Assembly (NCBI GenBank): GCA_003537495.1
Contig: DPSB01000358.1
Span: 1-9,962 of the forward strand
Reading direction: 5' to 3'
Length of the DNA: 9,962 nucleotides
Source: Cytophagales bacterium
Lineage (GTDB): Bacteria; Bacteroidota; Bacteroidia; Cytophagales; Cyclobacteriaceae
Shown here: piece after piece, positions 1 to 5,721 of the stretch
How the letters are laid out: every line of letters starts with the position of its first letter
Numbering within the stretch: the first letter of the stretch is position 1
Made by a program: the position numbers and the translations under genes
Notes under the pieces: model-generated
Seen by the model: the letters and a program-made list of their open reading frames with translations, nothing else
What the model was told of the DNA's origin: nothing
Databases searched by the model: none

Positions 1-186
1 AGTTACGGGGGTGGCCGCTACCTCGATGTGAAAATTCCGGAAGGTGACACCATGATTCTTAACTTCAATCTTGCGTATAATCCTTATTGCGCCTACAGCA
101 ACAGGTATTCATGTCCGAGGGTTCCTTCCAACAACGATTTGCCGGTAGCTATAAAAGCTGGTGTACGATTTGAGATTAAGTACTAA
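1..186 (+). CDS. DUF1684 family protein, C-terminal fragment
   Basis: This is the last 61 codons of a plus-strand gene that enters from the left edge; its start is outside the window. The frame begins at base 1 and ends at TAA 184-186. The translation contains GRYLDVKIPEGD, then LNFNLAYNPYCAYS, SCPRVPSNNDLPVAIKAG and a final hydrophilic strand. This matches my memory of the end of DUF1684 proteins, where a conserved 'D-N-AYNP-C' and 'CP-P--N-LP--I-AGE' pattern closes the domain. DUF1684 proteins are often lipoproteins or exported in Bacteroidota, but the N-terminus that would show this is missing. Biochemical function is unknown. The gene converges on the small minus-strand gene at 221-418 with 34 bp between the two stops, and I see no strong hairpin in that gap. 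Confidence 0.85.
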   Translation, partial: SYGGGRYLDVKIPEGDTMILNFNLAYNPYCAYSNRYSCPRVPSNNDLPVAIKAGVRFEIKY

Positions 187-220
187 TCTAAGAGAGTTGA
201 ACCCTTGTAAAGACTGCGTA

Positions 221-418
221 CTACTTAAAGATGTTAAACTTTGCCACCATCTCTTTATAGGCAGGCATTAGTTTTTCGTAGGCAGCTTCGTCTGCTTTCT
301 TCAGCATATTCATTAACCCACCAATACCCGAGTCTTTCAAACTTACTTTTTGACTTTTGATATCTTCCATCTTCAGGCGAATAGAAGCTTCAAGTTTGCG
401 CAGGTCGCGTTCGGTCAT
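221..418 (-). CDS. Small hypothetical protein, 65 aa
   Basis: I do not recognise this family. The ATG at 416-418 opens a 65-residue, lysine/glutamate-rich protein predicted to be mainly helical. A central glycine-containing break (SGIGGLMNML, residues 30-39) separates two amphipathic helices. There is no signal peptide and no membrane segment. It lies 57 bp downstream of the DUF817 gene on the same strand, so it could be co-transcribed with it. The sequence before the start is A-rich (ACTAAAATG) rather than a Shine-Dalgarno motif, which is ordinary for Bacteroidota. The frame holds no low-complexity or repeat sequence, and residue composition looks like a genuine cytoplasmic protein. Chance occurrence cannot be excluded at this length. 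Confidence 0.6.
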   Translation of the reverse strand: MTERDLRKLEASIRLKMEDIKSQKVSLKDSGIGGLMNMLKKADEAAYEKLMPAYKEMVAKFNIFK

Positions 419-475
419 TTTAGTTTTATGGTTGGTAGTTGCTGAGGCGGAAGGTAAACATTATCCATACAATAT

Positions 476-1285
476 TTAAATAAAATCCTTATACCCCGTT
501 TGTTTTGCTTTGATGCTTTTAAGTTGCGCTACAATTAAGAAACTCACAATAAACAAGAGTAACCAGGCATTTACCTTGCCGGGATGTACCAGCTTCCAGT
601 TGTGTTGTTGATTAGGGTATTGCCATGCCCCAAGAAACGTGGCCAGGTTTTCAGCCACCCAGATAAAAAATCCGGTCAGTAAAAAAGCAAGTGCAATGGG
701 CATAGTGAAGGATTGATCGGCTACTTTAAAATGTACGCGTGTGCGCCAATAGATAATGAGCACACCAATCAAAAGTGCATAACGAATGTCGTAGAAAAAA
801 TGATGCGTAAAAAAGTTGATGTAGATTAAACTCCCCACCAGCACATTCAGCCATGTGGCTGGAAAATTTTCCATCTGCAACTTAAGCCTGCGCCAGGCTT
901 GTGTAATGTAACTGGCTACGCTGGCATACATAAAGCCACCATACAGCGGCACCCCCCAAAGTTTGCTGTAGGCATCGCCCGGGTACGACCACGAGCCCAT
1001 GTGGACTTTAAAGATTTCCATTGCAGTGCCCAGCATGTGAAACAAACAAATCACTTTCAATTCATCTACTGTTTCCATCTTTAACACCCATACCATTGCT
1101 ACTTGCATGAGTACTGCGAACAACAACATGTAGTCGTATCGGGGTAATCCCGGCAACGGATAATAGCGGGTTAGCATCAGCATAGCTAAGATGAACACTG
1201 CAAAAAAACACGAGGCTGCCTCCTGCCAGGTAAAGTGTAAAAGTAGTGTAAACCACTTGCGAAGTGAGTAACGCGAGAAATTCAT
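476..1285 (-). CDS. DUF817 (YoaT-like) integral membrane protein
   Basis: The 269-aa product is strongly hydrophobic with about eight likely transmembrane segments spread over the whole length, so it should sit in the inner membrane. Recognition rests on the motif E-IFKVHMGSWSYP at residues 90-102, followed by GVPLYGGFMYASVASYI at 111-127, and on later aromatic-rich motifs (FFTHHFFYDIRYA, WVAENLATFLGAWQYP). These are hallmarks, as I remember them, of the DUF817 family that includes Bacillus YoaT. The molecular function of the family is not known. Length is normal for the family, so the gene looks intact. The ATG at 1283-1285 is the natural start, giving a short basic N-terminus before the first hydrophobic helix. 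It is followed by the 65-aa gene on the same strand. The 5' leader (1286-1440) separates it from a palindromic repeat. Confidence 0.85.
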   Translation of the reverse strand: MNFSRYSLRKWFTLLLHFTWQEAASCFFAVFILAMLMLTRYYPLPGLPRYDYMLLFAVLMQVAMVWVLKMETVDELKVICLFHMLGTAMEIFKVHMGSWSYPGDAYSKLWGVPLYGGFMYASVASYITQAWRRLKLQMENFPATWLNVLVGSLIYINFFTHHFFYDIRYALLIGVLIIYWRTRVHFKVADQSFTMPIALAFLLTGFFIWVAENLATFLGAWQYPNQQHNWKLVHPGKVNAWLLLFIVSFLIVAQLKSIKAKQTGYKDFI

Positions 1286-1440
1286 TTGCTGCGAAGTAAA
1301 TGAACCATTAGGAATTTAACTATCTTCATCAAACATTCCCCATGAAATTCTGATCACGTTCTTTTGATTAGGCTTTTTACTTTTTTTCGTGTGGCTCGGA
1401 TTAGGGCTTGGTGATTGTATTTGTGTTAGCAGCCATCATC
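1286..1440. other. Leader upstream of the DUF817 gene
   Basis: This non-coding stretch lies between the DUF817 start and the first copy of the palindromic repeat. On the minus strand it contains an A-run near 1378-1390 and a TTTG element in GTTTGATGAAGATAG. The latter could be part of a Bacteroidota-type promoter (TTTG upstream, TAnnTTTG near -7), but I cannot find a convincing full pair. No RNA gene is apparent. Confidence 0.3.
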
Positions 1441-1600
1441 CTACTCGCGCGCAAGCAATCCTGAGCGGATGGTTACGATGAGCTGCAATTCAAAGTTTTA
1501 CTAACAGGTTTAATTTGAAAGAGAAAAAAGCGAAGGAGCTCATACGAGTTTCTTTATTCGGGGATCCTTTGCGCTGCGCCCAGCCCTGCTCAGGATTCTT
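1441..1600. repeat. Palindromic repeat, unit 1 (left + right modules)
   Basis: This is a diverged copy of the complex repeat found at five places in the window. The left outer arm AGCAATCCTGAGC is at 1454-1466, preceded by the typical CTACTCGCGCGCA flank. The left inner arm AGCGAAGGA is at 1529-1537. The right inner arm GGGATCCTTTGCGCTGCGC is at 1561-1579, and the right outer arm GCTCAGGATT is at 1588-1597. The outer arms are inverted copies of each other, and so are the inner arms (with a wobble or mismatch in this copy). The right outer arm overlaps the last codons and stop of the acyltransferase gene. On the minus strand the inner hairpin is followed by CTTTTTTCTC, which resembles an intrinsic terminator. 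Confidence 0.8.
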
Positions 1601-2471
1601 GTAAAGGGCGCTTGTGTTTCCAACGCTTGTGCGACCACAACCAATATTCCGGTTGCTTGAGAATATCCTTCTCCAATAGGTCATTCATGCGTTTAGTGAT
1701 TTCTCCATAGCTCGTATCCGTTGGACTTTCTATTGCCTCAACAAATTCCGTTATGTAATGTCCTCGACTTACCTTATTAATGCGCGCGTACACCACCGGA
1801 AGGTTGTATTCTTTCGCATACTTTTCTACACCAAAAAGCATAGCCGTGTCTTGATTTAAAAAAGTTGACCAATAACATTTCTTTGCCGATCGCGGAGATT
1901 GATCAAAACCAAAAATGATAGTGCGAAGGGGGGCGTTATCTCTTTTAAATTCCTCTTCTACTTTCTTTGTAGAAATCATTTCCAAACCATACTTGCTGCG
2001 CGACTCCCGCATCTTCTTATCGAAGAACAAACTTGAAAGTGGTTTGTAAATAGCAACGGCTTTGTGTTTAATCGATGCATCAATAGCCACTGCAAACAAC
2101 TCCCAATTATTGTAATGGCCGCCCGCCATAATTACATGCTTACCCTGCTCATAAAATCGATCTATGAAGTGCGGGTTCACAACTTTCATACGCTCGTTTA
2201 CTTCTGCTACTGAGATAGTAAAGACTTTTAAACTTTCTACCACCAGGTCGCACAAGTGGCGATAAAAATATTTTACTATTTGAACATGTTCCGATGCTGT
2301 TTTATCCGGAAACGACCGGGCAATATTTTGCAACACTACTTTTTTACGATAGCCAATTACACGGTAGATCATGAAATACAATCCATCTGAGATTACATAA
2401 AGTACACGAAACGGTAAGCGGGATACAGGGATAATGAATCCGTAATAGAATACTGCGGTTATGAATTTCAT
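1590..2471 (-). CDS. LpxL/HtrB-like lysophospholipid acyltransferase (lipid A acyltransferase family)
   Basis: The 293-aa product matches the LpxL/LpxM/HtrB branch of acyltransferases, which transfer an acyl chain from acyl-ACP to a lipid A precursor at the inner face of the cytoplasmic membrane. The catalytic HX4E motif is visible as HYNNWE, with H119 and E124. Other family landmarks are an N-terminal hydrophobic segment (residues 3-36), YRKKVVLQNIARSFPDK (41-57), a G-DQSPR-like block (FGFDQSPRSAKKCYW) and the closing W-W-H-RWKHKRP. Length is typical. The ATG at 2469-2471 gives the expected short start before the hydrophobic segment. The 3' end is odd: the final residues and the TGA stop come from the palindromic repeat (unit 1), immediately after the normal family C-terminus, so little or nothing essential seems lost. 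Palindromic repeat unit 2 lies upstream. The exact acyl position cannot be told from sequence. Confidence 0.88.
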   Translation of the reverse strand: MKFITAVFYYGFIIPVSRLPFRVLYVISDGLYFMIYRVIGYRKKVVLQNIARSFPDKTASEHVQIVKYFYRHLCDLVVESLKVFTISVAEVNERMKVVNPHFIDRFYEQGKHVIMAGGHYNNWELFAVAIDASIKHKAVAIYKPLSSLFFDKKMRESRSKYGLEMISTKKVEEEFKRDNAPLRTIIFGFDQSPRSAKKCYWSTFLNQDTAMLFGVEKYAKEYNLPVVYARINKVSRGHYITEFVEAIESPTDTSYGEITKRMNDLLEKDILKQPEYWLWSHKRWKHKRPLQES

Positions 2472-2552
2472 AGGTAGGGTTCACTGCAAGTTGGTGATTA
2501 TTTTCTAATTGCAATGAGAATGATTTCAAAGCATGCTTATGCTCATGCGTAG

Positions 2553-2762
2553 GCAATCCTAAGCGGTGTTTAGGAGAATTGGTATTGAAACTTGAAAACA
2601 GAATTGTGTGTTTGAAAGACAAATGAGCGAAGGATGTGATACGGTGCTTCGAATCGGGGGATCCTTCGCCCCTCTCGCTAGTCGGCCCAGCTCAGGATTG
2701 CTATGATAATTTATTAGGGGGTTCTTCGCGCTGTGCACACGCTTGCCCCGGCTTAGGATTGG
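2553..2762. repeat. Palindromic repeat, unit 2 (one left module, two right modules)
   Basis: Left outer arm GCAATCCTAAGC is at 2553-2564 and left inner arm GCGAAGGAT at 2627-2635. A first right module has inner arm ATCCTTCGC at 2661-2669 and outer arm GCTCAGGATTGC at 2690-2701. After the linker TATGATAATTTATTA a second right module begins with GGGGGTTCTTCGCGCTG and ends with GCTTAGGATTG at 2751-2761. The left outer arm has A where other copies have G (CTAAGC for CTGAGC), and the outermost right arm carries the matching change (GCTTAG for GCTCAG), so pairing is kept. The right edge is 3-4 bp from the stop codon of the GIY-YIG gene. The unit fills most of the 293-bp gap between that gene and the acyltransferase gene. 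Confidence 0.85.
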
Positions 2763-2764
2763 TT

Positions 2765-3070
2765 TCAGGGTTGCATATTCAGAATTTCTTCCCTCAAATC
2801 ATTCCAGTTTGGATTCATGGAATTAATCAGCTCTTCTTTCCACTTTCTTGTTTTGCCTTTGATAAACAGTTCTCTCTCGCGAGTTGCTTCAATAGAATCA
2901 AAGCCTTCATAATAAATCGGTACTATAACAATATACCGTGCTGAGAAACTTTTAGGATTGATCTTTTGCTGATGTTCCCATAGTCTTGTGCGTAAGTCGG
3001 TGGTCATTCCTACGTAGAGAACGGTGTGGTGTTTATTGGTAAGAATGTAAACGAAGGCTGCTGGTAGCAT
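2765..3070 (-). CDS. Stand-alone GIY-YIG domain protein (predicted endonuclease)
   Basis: The 101-aa protein is a single GIY-YIG domain. The two signature strands appear as VYI (residues 7-9) and YVG (19-21), 10 residues apart. They are followed by the expected Arg and His in TRLWEH (R29, H33), a TRERE helix at 63-67 and the typical close ELINSMNPNWNDL (80-92). Small proteins of this type (UPF0213/YhbQ-like) are abundant in Bacteroidota. They are predicted DNA nucleases, but their physiological role is poorly known. The ATG at 3068-3070 gives a normal length. It is bracketed by modules of the palindromic repeat: unit 2 begins 3-4 bp after the stop, and a solo right module lies 38 bp before the start. 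This placement makes an insertion into, or a link with, the repeat array plausible, but that is inference. Confidence 0.88.
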   Translation of the reverse strand: MLPAAFVYILTNKHHTVLYVGMTTDLRTRLWEHQQKINPKSFSARYIVIVPIYYEGFDSIEATRERELFIKGKTRKWKEELINSMNPNWNDLREEILNMQP

Positions 3071-3107
3071 GAGGTTGGTTTATTTATTGAAGATACTATT
3101 TAGTTTT

Positions 3108-3161
3108 CGAATCAGGGGATCCTTCGCACTGCGCACAAGCTAACCCCGGCTCAGGATTGCT
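3108..3161. repeat. Solo right module of the palindromic repeat
   Basis: This copy has only the right half of the repeat: CGAATCAGGGGATCCTTCGC, then ACTGCGCACAAGCTAACCCC, then GGCTCAGGATTGCT. It lacks the left module. It lies just upstream of the GIY-YIG start and about 42 bp before the left arm of unit 3. The outer arm with its flank (CTAACCCCGGCTCAGGATTGC) is the inverted match, over about 22 bp with one or two gaps, of left arms such as AGCAATCCTGAGCGGGTGG. Confidence 0.8.
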
Positions 3162-3203
3162 GCTAGAATATAATAATTCAAAGCACTCTCCTACACGCGC
3201 GCA

Positions 3204-3349
3204 AGCAATCCTGAGCGGGTGGTTAGGAGAAGTTTGTTTTGAAACTTGAAAACAGAATTGTTGTTAAAAGAAAACATGAGCGAAGGATCTCGTATTTTAA
3301 TCAGGGGATCCTTCGCGCTGCGCAATCGCTTCCCAGGCCCAGGATTGCT
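3204..3349. repeat. Palindromic repeat, unit 3
   Basis: Left outer arm AGCAATCCTGAGC is at 3204-3216, preceded by the flank TCCTACACGCGCGCA. A conserved AT-rich block similar to TTGAAACTTGAAAACAGAA follows. The inner arms are GCGAAGGATC (3280-3289) and GATCCTTCGC (3307-3316), and the right outer arm is GCCCAGGATTGCT (3337-3349), with one mismatch to the left arm. The left arm of the next unit begins 186 bp after this one, so units 3 and 4 form a short tandem array with a spacer of about 40 bp. Confidence 0.85.
3266..3316 (-). terminator. Candidate intrinsic terminator inside repeat unit 3
   Basis: Read on the minus strand, GCGAAGGATC (complement of 3307-3316) pairs perfectly over 10 bp with GATCCTTCGC (complement of 3280-3289) across a 17-nt loop. 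It is followed by TCATGTTTTCTTTTAA. A stem plus U-rich tail fits a rho-independent terminator for minus-strand transcripts. The loop is longer than usual and the U-tract is interrupted, so function is inferred. Confidence 0.4.
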
Positions 3350-3389
3350 GTAGAGATTGAGATACGAAGCACACTCCCAGACTCGAGCA

Positions 3390-3661
3390 AGCAATCCTGA
3401 GCGGGTGTTTAGAGGAGTTTAGTATTGAAACTTGAAAACGGAATTGTTGTTAGAAAAAAACATGAGCGAAGGATCTTAATCGGTGCTTCGAATCAGGGGA
3501 TCCTTCGCGCTACACACAAGCCAACCCTGGCTCAGGATTGCGATGATAATTTATTTGGGGATCATTCGCGCTGCACGTAAGCTTGGCTGGCTCGGGATTG
3601 CTGTGATAATTTAATAGGGATCATTCGCTCCACGCGCCCATCGGCCCAGGCTCAGGATTGC
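3390..3661. repeat. Palindromic repeat, unit 4 (one left module, three tandem right modules)
   Basis: Left outer arm AGCAATCCTGAGC is at 3390-3402 and left inner arm GCGAAGGATC at 3466-3475. Three right modules of about 60 bp follow head to tail. Their inner arms are GATCCTTCGC (3499-3508), GATCATTCGC (about 3560-3569) and GATCATTCGC (about 3619-3628). Their outer arms are GCTCAGGATTGC (3530-3541), GCTCGGGATTGC (3590-3601) and GCTCAGGATTGC (3650-3661). Linkers between modules are AT-rich (GATGATAATTTATTT and TGTGATAATTTAATA). The last arm stops 12 bp short of the DUF4230 stop codon. Together with the solo module and unit 3 it accounts for nearly all of the 603-bp gap between the GIY-YIG and DUF4230 genes; I see no gene in this gap. 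Confidence 0.85.
3454..3508 (-). terminator. Candidate intrinsic terminator inside repeat unit 4
   Basis: On the minus strand, GCGAAGGATC (complement of 3499-3508) and GATCCTTCGC (complement of 3466-3475) form a perfect 10-bp stem. The sequence then reads TCATGTTTTTTTCTA, with seven consecutive U residues in RNA. This is the best terminator-like copy among the repeats. It would act downstream of the DUF4230 gene. The 23-nt loop is large, and alternative pairing with the outer arms is possible. Confidence 0.45.
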
Positions 3662-3673
3662 AGTATGATTTGG

Positions 3674-4381
3674 TTACCGCATCGGTAGAAAACCAAACGG
3701 TATGGCTGATGCTTCTATCAGGTTCTTCTTTGTGCGCGGGAGCGGCAGGGTTTTATGTTGTGCTTGCAGGTAAGCCGCTACCTGTTCATCCAACTGATCG
3801 TCATTAAAAGTTACTTCAATATCATAATGACCCAGTGCATACAATAATCCCTGCACGTACTCCAACCCTTCGGCTTCGGCCTGCAATAAGATGCGATTGG
3901 TTTCGGCCCGATGTTGTACCGTGTCAATACGAGTAGCCAACGTTTTGCCGAGGTAGTCGATTACTTCGGGATACAAGTCTTTGCCCACATGTAGTTGCAG
4001 CTTGCGCGTTTCGCGCACCGTCATGTTGTTTACATGAAACACCGGAGCATGTACCTGTGCCCGCGGCAGCACTATCTTGCGCAGACTATCTCCGCTGTAA
4101 ACCAGTTCTATGTTTTTTAACTCGAGATAAGCGGTTACGGTTACTGGCAATTGCACCATGGCGCGGATAGCCTTGGCGGGATTGTTATGGCGGTGAATAA
4201 AAATCAAATCGGTGTAGGTGTGTTTCACCAGGTGCAACTCACGTATAGAAAGTATTTCTTCCAATGTAAGTTGCTCGATGGGGCGCGGGTTTTCCAGGCG
4301 ACTGTAAAACATGCCGGCTACAAAGGCTGCAACCGTTAGGCCAACCGTAATAAGTGGTATTAATTGTTTGATGGTTTTCAT
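3674..4381 (-). CDS. DUF4230 domain protein, membrane-anchored
   Basis: The 235-aa product begins with a short basic segment and one hydrophobic helix (about residues 8-27), so it should be anchored in the inner membrane with the rest in the periplasm; an uncleaved anchor seems likelier than a cleaved signal peptide. The body fits DUF4230: an early ELHLVKHTYTDLIF block (about residues 48-61), then LPVTVTAYLELKNIELVY (about 78-95), LRKIVLPRAQVHAPVF and a charged helical C-terminal half. Function of the family is unknown. Start ATG is at 4379-4381. The gene sits downstream of a strong terminator, so it should have its own promoter in 4382-4420; that short AT-rich leader shows no clear consensus. 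Its 3' end is followed after 12 bp by palindromic repeat unit 4. Confidence 0.82.
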   Translation of the reverse strand: MKTIKQLIPLITVGLTVAAFVAGMFYSRLENPRPIEQLTLEEILSIRELHLVKHTYTDLIFIHRHNNPAKAIRAMVQLPVTVTAYLELKNIELVYSGDSLRKIVLPRAQVHAPVFHVNNMTVRETRKLQLHVGKDLYPEVIDYLGKTLATRIDTVQHRAETNRILLQAEAEGLEYVQGLLYALGHYDIEVTFNDDQLDEQVAAYLQAQHKTLPLPRTKKNLIEASAIPFGFLPMR

Positions 4382-4420
4382 AGTTTATCAATTTTGAAGG
4401 GTGATGGATGGATATAAAAA

Positions 4421-4450
4421 AACCTCTGCAAGCCTGGCCCGCAGAGGTTT
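4421..4450 (-). terminator. Canonical intrinsic terminator after the 236-aa gene
   Basis: CCTCTGC (4423-4429) and GCAGAGG (4441-4447) form a perfect 7-bp stem with an 11-nt loop. On the minus strand the stem is extended by A-U pairs and followed by seven T residues (complement of the A-run 4416-4422). It lies about 20 bp after the stop of the 236-aa gene and before the DUF4230 start. The plus-strand reading also has a short T-run, so it may be weakly bidirectional. Confidence 0.85.
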
Positions 4451-4469
4451 TACGTTTTGCCAGGCATGG

Positions 4470-5180
4470 TTACCGGATTAGTTTCGTGAATTGAAGTGCT
4501 TTAACCTGCGCGTACTGCGCACTGTCGGGACCATAGATGGCACGCACATACTTTTTAACCGCGCGGGCCGTACTGCATAGCGAGGATGCTGAATACAACA
4601 GCTCGTTGCGGACAATAAGTGCATTGCGCCAAACCTTACGCGCTTCGTCTACCTGTTGGTTCAGTTGACTCAGTTCGTTTACTACGGTGGTTAATCCTTC
4701 CGGACTAAGTTCCGGTTCGTTTACCACGTATAACGGCTCGGTGCTTACGGCTTTCACCAATTTTGAAAACGAATCAACTCTGCTTACAAATGCGAGTTGC
4801 AGGTTTGCCTGTGTCTTCTTTTCTGGTGCCGCTTCGGATGGAATGGGCGCGCGGCTTTTACTGGTGCGGCCTACCATCTGATGCAAAAACTGGCGTGCAT
4901 GGTCTTGCTTTTCAGTGGCTGCTCCAGAAGCTTCGAGTGCACGAAGAATGCTGGCAGCCAACTTTGAAAGCTGATCATACTTTTGCTTGCGTTTGTTCAC
5001 GTGGTTGTTGAGGTCGGCCTGTGCGTTCTTGACTGCCTCGAACGACTGGCGTGCCTCATCCAACTGTGAAACCAATGATTCAATCCGGAGGTTTGGGCGA
5101 CCAGGATTGTACTTACCTCCGTACCCGGTGCAGAAGCCTACTAACTTGGAGAAGGCGTCTGCGGTTTTAACATGTGTCAT
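4470..5180 (-). CDS. Hypothetical protein with internal duplication, 236 aa
   Basis: I do not know a function for this protein. I place the start at ATG 5178-5180 (MTHVKTADAFSKLV). The frame also runs upstream to a TTG at 5205-5207, but that adds only a lysine/phenylalanine-rich stretch. The protein is soluble and helical, with no signal peptide or membrane segment. It has two related halves: DAFSKLVGFCTGYGGKYNPG followed by LRIESLVSQLDEARQSFEAVKNA, and DSFSKLVKAVSTEPLYVVNE followed by LTTVVNELSQLNQQVDEARKVWRNA. Each half is followed by a coiled-coil-like helix and a motif near LLYSASSL or SILRAL. The linker (about residues 105-125) is rich in K, S, A and P. The C-terminus reads VRAIYGPDSAQYAQVKALQFTK, which resembles small Bacteroidota proteins of unknown function that I recall. 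A strong terminator follows, so it is probably a single-gene transcription unit. Confidence 0.7.
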   Translation of the reverse strand: MTHVKTADAFSKLVGFCTGYGGKYNPGRPNLRIESLVSQLDEARQSFEAVKNAQADLNNHVNKRKQKYDQLSKLAASILRALEASGAATEKQDHARQFLHQMVGRTSKSRAPIPSEAAPEKKTQANLQLAFVSRVDSFSKLVKAVSTEPLYVVNEPELSPEGLTTVVNELSQLNQQVDEARKVWRNALIVRNELLYSASSLCSTARAVKKYVRAIYGPDSAQYAQVKALQFTKLIR

Positions 5181-5391
5181 AAAAAAAAGTGTTTTTTCTT
5201 CTTGCAACGCAAAGCGATTACAAGCAGGTTGTGAATTTTTTTATTATTTCTAAAACTTTATTTCCGATTAAGTATGAAACCGAAACACAGGTGGCACGTT
5301 TGCAGGCGTTTCCTTTTGTTGTTTTGTGATTAGATTCTACTTAGAAAAAACCAATAGTTTATAGCTATAAAAAACTTAGGGAAAGAAATAC
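5181..5391. other. Intergenic AT-rich leader of the 236-aa gene
   Basis: This non-coding stretch lies between the 236-aa gene and the 22-bp array. It has several A/T runs, including the A-run directly before the ATG and a T-run near 5237-5243. It also includes a 14-bp perfect palindrome described separately. A promoter for the 236-aa gene must lie here, but no clear TTTG/TAnnTTTG pair can be placed with confidence. Confidence 0.35.
5358..5371. repeat. 14-bp perfect palindrome next to the tandem array
   Basis: TTTATAGCTATAAA is its own reverse complement. It lies 20 bp before the first 22-bp unit. It could be a binding site for a dimeric regulator, but a palindrome of this AT content can also arise by chance. 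Confidence 0.4.
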
Positions 5392-5721
5392 GTGGTGCCA
5401 AGTTACAATGGTCGTGATGCCAGGTAGCAATTGTGGTGATGCCTAGTAGCAATGGTCGTGATGCTTGGTAGCAATTGAGGTGATGTTTAGTAGCAATGGT
5501 GCGGATGGTTGGTTGCATTGGTCGTGATGCTTAGTAGCAAATGAGGTGATGCTTAGTAGCATTAGTAGTGATGCCAAGTAGCAATTGTGGTGATGCGTGG
5601 TAGCATTAGTAGTGATGTCAAGTAGTAATTGTGGTGATGGTTGGTTGCAAAGGTAGTGATGCTTAGTAGCAATTGAGGTGACTCCTGGTTGCACTGGTCG
5701 TGATGGCAAGTCGCAATTATA
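5392..5721. repeat. 22-bp tandem repeat array, 15 degenerate units
   Basis: Fifteen consecutive units of exactly 22 bp start at 5392 and every 22 bases up to 5700. The consensus is close to GTGATGCTTAGTAGCAATTG followed by two variable bases. The units differ at many positions (for example GCC, CTT, GGT or GTC after GTGAT), but no unit has gained or lost a base. The most conserved parts are GTGATG and AGTAGCA. Unit ends tend to alternate between ATTGTG/ATTGAG and GGTC/AGTA types. There are no unique spacers, so this is not a CRISPR array. All three minus-strand frames are partly open here because 22 is not a multiple of 3 and the units contain few stops; these open stretches are not convincing genes. 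Confidence 0.95.

Noticed and set aside
2636..2944. 102-aa plus-strand open frame
   Set aside because: The first half is repeat unit 2 and the second half is antisense to the well-supported GIY-YIG gene.
3191..3394. 67-aa minus-strand open frame
   Set aside because: It lies entirely within the palindromic repeat units 3 and 4 and its product reflects the repeat sequence.
1441..3661. Insertion sequence or transposon
   Set aside because: Inverted repeats are present, but no transposase or recombinase frame lies between them, and the nested arms do not look like IS ends with target duplications.
5181..5207. TTG start giving a 245-aa form of the unknown protein
   Set aside because: The additional nine residues come from a lysine/phenylalanine-rich leader; the ATG at 5178-5180 begins the conserved-looking part.
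5392..5721. CRISPR array
   Set aside because: The units are contiguous 22-bp variants of one motif with no unique spacers, and no cas gene is nearby.
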